Part shown: positions 59,398 through 64,000 of the stretch, piece by piece
Position numbering within the stretch: the stretch's first letter is position 1
How the letters are laid out: every line of letters begins with the position of its first letter
Assembly: GCF_028207065.1 (NCBI RefSeq)
Contig: NZ_JAQLFP010000001.1
Location: 170,056 to 234,055 of the forward strand
DNA from: Collinsella aerofaciens
GTDB lineage: Bacteria; Actinomycetota; Coriobacteriia; Coriobacteriales; Coriobacteriaceae
DNA: 64,000 nt
Reading direction: 5' to 3'
Notes under the pieces: generated by a model
The model's input: only the letters and a program-made list of their open reading frames with translations
What the model was told of the DNA's origin: nothing
The model's database searches: none
Translations under genes and position numbers: made by a program

Positions 59398-60852
59398 CTA
59401 GAGCGTCTTGAGGTACTCCCCCAGCTCTTCCTCCCAGTCGGGCATGTCGAAGCCTGCGGACTCCAGCTTGGACAGGTCGAGCGCGGAGTGGACCGGGCGC
59501 GGTGCGATGGGGCCCTCGGCGTTCGCGTAGTAGTCGGCCGTGGAGACCGGGACCACCTTGCCGCCGTTGCCGTTGGCGGCCTCGAAGACCTCACGCGCGA
59601 TTTCGGCCCAAGAGGCGACGCGGCCGCTGCCGGTGCAGCCGTAGGTGCCGTAGGGGGCCTTGTTCTCCAGCACGTGGAAGATGGCCGCGGCCATGTCGCG
59701 CGTGAAGGTCAGGCGTCCCAGCTGGTCGTCAACGACGGTGATCTGGGTGAGCTTATCCCCCGGGTCGGCGACGCGGTCGGACAGCGCCTTCATGGTCTTG
59801 ACGAAGTTGTGCCCCTCGCCGATGACCCAGCTCGAGCGCATGATGTAGTGGCGCGGGCAGCCGGCCACGGCGATGTCGCCTGCCGCCTTGGTCTGGCCGT
59901 AGACGGACAGCGGGCTGAGGGGCTCGTCCTCGTCATGGATCTCGGCGGTGCCGTCAAAGACGTAGTCGGAGGAGACGTGCACGAGCGTGATGCCGTGCTC
60001 GGCGCAGGTGCGGGCGAGGAGCGCCGGGCCGGTCGCGTTGGCCTTCCAGGCGATGACACGGCCCTCGGGGGTCTCCGCTTTATCCACGGCCGTGTAGGCA
60101 CCGCAGTTGATCACGGTGCCGTAGAGCGACCAGTCGTACTGTACGTAGGCGTCCGGGTCGGACATGTCGAAGGTGTCGATGTCGCAGAAGTCGAAGTCCT
60201 TCGCGACGCCGCGCTCCTCGGCGAGCGCGCGGACCGCACGGCCCAGCTGGCCGTTGCAGCCGGTGACGAGCGTGCGCTTCGGCGCCATGGGGACGACGTC
60301 CTTGAGGTACGGGTGGTTCAGGTCGGCCTCGGATACGGTGGCCAGATTCAGCGGGATCGGCCACTGGATGTCGAGCTCGGGGTCGGCGAGGTTCACGAAC
60401 GTGTAGGTCTTCTTCAGCTCGAGGGACCAGTGCGCGTCCACCAGGTAGGTGTAGGCGGTGCCGTCCTCCAGGGCCTGGAAGGAGTTGCCCACGCCGCGCG
60501 GCACGTAGATGGCCTTCGAGGGGTCGAGCACGGTCGTGTAGACCTTGCCGTAGGTGGCGCTGCCCTCGCGCAGGTCCACCCAGGCGCCGAAGACCGAGCC
60601 GCGCGCCACGGAGATGAACTTGTCCCAGGGCTCGGCGTGGATGCCGCGCGTGACGCCGCGGCTGTCGTTGTAGGAGACGTTGTTCTGGACGACGCGGAGG
60701 TCCGGGATGCCCAGCGCGCACATCTTGGCGCGCTGCCAGTTCTCCTTGAACCAACCGCGCGAGTCGCCGTGGACGGCCAGTTCGACGACCTTCAGGCCCT
60801 CGATGCCGGTCTCGGTGACGGAGAGGTCCTTCTCGAATGCGATGTCTGCCAT
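59398..60852 (-). CDS. rmlCD: Fused dTDP-4-dehydrorhamnose 3,5-epimerase/reductase
   Basis: A 484-residue fusion catalysing the last two steps of dTDP-L-rhamnose synthesis. Residues 1-188 are RmlC-like (cupin fold, RGIHAEPWDKF with His72, YVPRGVGNSF). Residues from about 193 are RmlD, with TGCNGQLG at 197-204, SSDYVFDG and the YGQTK catalytic Tyr/Lys. The fusion occurs in other gut actinobacteria. AAGGAG precedes ATG 60852; the longer in-frame start lies inside rmlB and is rejected. Last gene of rmlA-rmlB-rmlCD. Confidence 0.93.
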   Translation of the reverse strand: MADIAFEKDLSVTETGIEGLKVVELAVHGDSRGWFKENWQRAKMCALGIPDLRVVQNNVSYNDSRGVTRGIHAEPWDKFISVARGSVFGAWVDLREGSATYGKVYTTVLDPSKAIYVPRGVGNSFQALEDGTAYTYLVDAHWSLELKKTYTFVNLADPELDIQWPIPLNLATVSEADLNHPYLKDVVPMAPKRTLVTGCNGQLGRAVRALAEERGVAKDFDFCDIDTFDMSDPDAYVQYDWSLYGTVINCGAYTAVDKAETPEGRVIAWKANATGPALLARTCAEHGITLVHVSSDYVFDGTAEIHDEDEPLSPLSVYGQTKAAGDIAVAGCPRHYIMRSSWVIGEGHNFVKTMKALSDRVADPGDKLTQITVVDDQLGRLTFTRDMAAAIFHVLENKAPYGTYGCTGSGRVASWAEIAREVFEAANGNGGKVVPVSTADYYANAEGPIAPRPVHSALDLSKLESAGFDMPDWEEELGEYLKTL

Positions 60853-60865
60853 GTCTCTGCTCTCC

Positions 60866-62881
<2,016 letters not shown>

Positions 62882-62934
62882 CTAAACCCCCTCATTCTTA
62901 ACGAAATAGGCAAGGTAATGACTGCGGAATATGG

Positions 62935-63147
62935 CTACCTGAATTGCCCCTTCCATTTTTCAATGCTCGACCAAGGGAGATTGATTCCGGTTATTTCAGG
63001 TTGGTTAATCCAATCAGCCATTTTGAGTAAAAAGTCATCTTCTCGTTCGAAAACAGGAAGTCCGGTATCTTCACCGATGATCGCGTGCCAAATGTTGGTA
63101 ATGGACTCACTTTGCTTTAACGCTATGAAAAGCGCCAGTATCGAAAA
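62935..63147 (-). pseudogene. C-terminal fragment of an unrecognised protein
   Basis: A 70-codon open frame without ATG, GTG or TTG start at its beginning, ending at TAG 62935. The translation is protein-like, with a hydrophobic N-terminal run and then ESITNIWHAIIGEDTGLPVF, EREDDFLLKMADWI and a Trp-rich end. A stop (63148-63150) closes it upstream, directly after the acyltransferase stop codon. It looks like the truncated 3' end of a surface-polysaccharide or capsule gene; the family is not recognised. Confidence 0.4.
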
Positions 63148-63152
63148 TCAAT

Positions 63153-64000
63153 TTATAATCCCACAATGATGTGAATTCGTTCGGGCAAATAACGACCGCA
63201 AAGTGATACAAGCGAATAAGATCCGGCAAGAGTTAGCGCCCAAACAGCAAATGTCGAAACACCAAGTGGAATGACGAATAATCCAAGCAGTTTCCAAACG
63301 GCCTTGAGAACAAGTATATGGCAGAGGTAGATTCCAAAAGAGGCGTTCCCAAGGTCAACAAGCAAAGTAGAAGATAATCGCGACTTGAATGATCCCGGAA
63401 CCGCCATAAGAAGCGCGATCACAGCTAAAGAGGTCGCGGCAGAACCGAGCTTAAGCTGAGTTGTGGCCATATTGAAATCGCCAGTCAAATACCACCAGAA
63501 GCCTGCGACCTCCTGAATTATTAAAAATATAAAGAGCACTGCAACAAGCTGAGTGGTTCGTCCTTCAATGAGCGCAGCCCAACGCCTCCAGTCGAGACCG
63601 AAAACATAAAAGATGAGCCACATGGGGCAGAAAACCTGTATTAGAGGCAATGCGATACCGGCAACGGCAGCGAGCTCCCTTAGAAGCAAGCAAGCCGGTG
63701 TCACACAATAGACAAAGAACCTATACCGTGAAAGGAGCCTGAACAGTACCGGAGTAAGCAGCACAAGCTGTGAATGGACCAATAGATAGTACATCTGAGC
63801 CGATACGGAGCCCACGGCGAACGCCAGAAACCCAGACGCCCATGAAGGGCGGGAAACGCCGCAAGATAGATAACGCTCCAGAACGCATAAGGTCCGGCAA
63901 CCTTGCTAATGCGGCGTCGAAGACCCATTACAGTCTGAAGTGGGCCACCGATAAATTTCGATGGCGAGCATTCGGCGCATTGCCTACGATACGGGCAAGC
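63153..64000 (-). pseudogene. Acyltransferase-3 family membrane protein, frameshifted and cut by the window end
   Basis: A polytopic membrane protein (at least seven helices in 63153-63815, including AQMYYLLVHSQLVLLTP and FGIYLCHILVLK) of the family that O-acylates surface sugars. Upstream codons continue in another frame (RRRISKVAGPYAFWSVIYL). Comparison with the fragment at 58716-58940 shows a G run of three at 63851-63853 where the other copy has four, explaining the shift. The gene extends beyond the window. Either a real frameshift or a sequence error. Confidence 0.65.

Overview
The window reads as chromosome of a human-gut Coriobacteriia, most likely Collinsella. The basis is family-level protein similarity, moderately high G+C codon use, a pgsA-cinA-recA-recX start, Gram-positive SOS boxes (CGAAC-N4-GTTCG), and actinobacterial features such as a GarA/OdhI-like FHA protein beside an FtsR-like MerR regulator. 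The species call is inference.

Layout. (1) 1-16.3 kb is mostly rightward core: pgsA end, cinA C-terminal amidase, recA, recX, rny, a GHKL ATPase, spoVS, miaB-miaA-hflX. The SOS module follows, with lexA divergent from a YneA-like LysM protein over three SOS boxes, then nrdR, dut, a leftward diacylglycerol glycosyltransferase, trxB and a DUF1836 regulator. (2) 16.3-21.2 kb runs leftward: pgsA-like, FHA, MerR, apt, NlpC/P60, degV. (3) 21.6-26.3 kb is a strikingly G+C-rich lantibiotic-immunity island (LanF/E/G-type ABC transporter, a small secreted protein, response regulator, histidine kinase) next to tRNA-Pro. (4) 26.9-44.3 kb is one long leftward housekeeping block, from an ABC-F protein and tRNA-Ala down through scpAB, rluB, cmk, plsC, ispH, DUF512, der, plsY, gpsA, rpe, a cysteine desulfurase, NIF3 and coaBC. 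(5) 44.2-45.7 kb holds a duplicated tRNA-Ala unit, tRNA-Ile2 and two palindromic repeat elements. (6) 45.7-59.3 kb is accessory DNA: a DUF559/Vsr-like protein, tRNA-Val, an LPKTA surface protein, a two-gene operon pairing an unknown protein with a Clp-like AAA+ ATPase, a KAP-type NTPase interrupted by UGA in its Walker A motif, an A+T-rich lactococcin-972 module, a possible HEPN protein, and acyltransferase and IS110 debris. (7) 59.4-62.8 kb is the dTDP-rhamnose operon rmlA-rmlB-rmlCD (fused), lying between two directly repeated acyltransferase segments. The right end is a frameshifted acyltransferase running off the window.

Best leads for something undescribed are the 49.0-51.1 kb AAA+/partner operon beside the broken KAP NTPase, and the paired long hairpins at 12.77-13.14 kb. 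Those hairpins share a conserved loop read in opposite orientations, and their stems differ by compensatory changes. No CRISPR array, intact transposase or integrase was seen.
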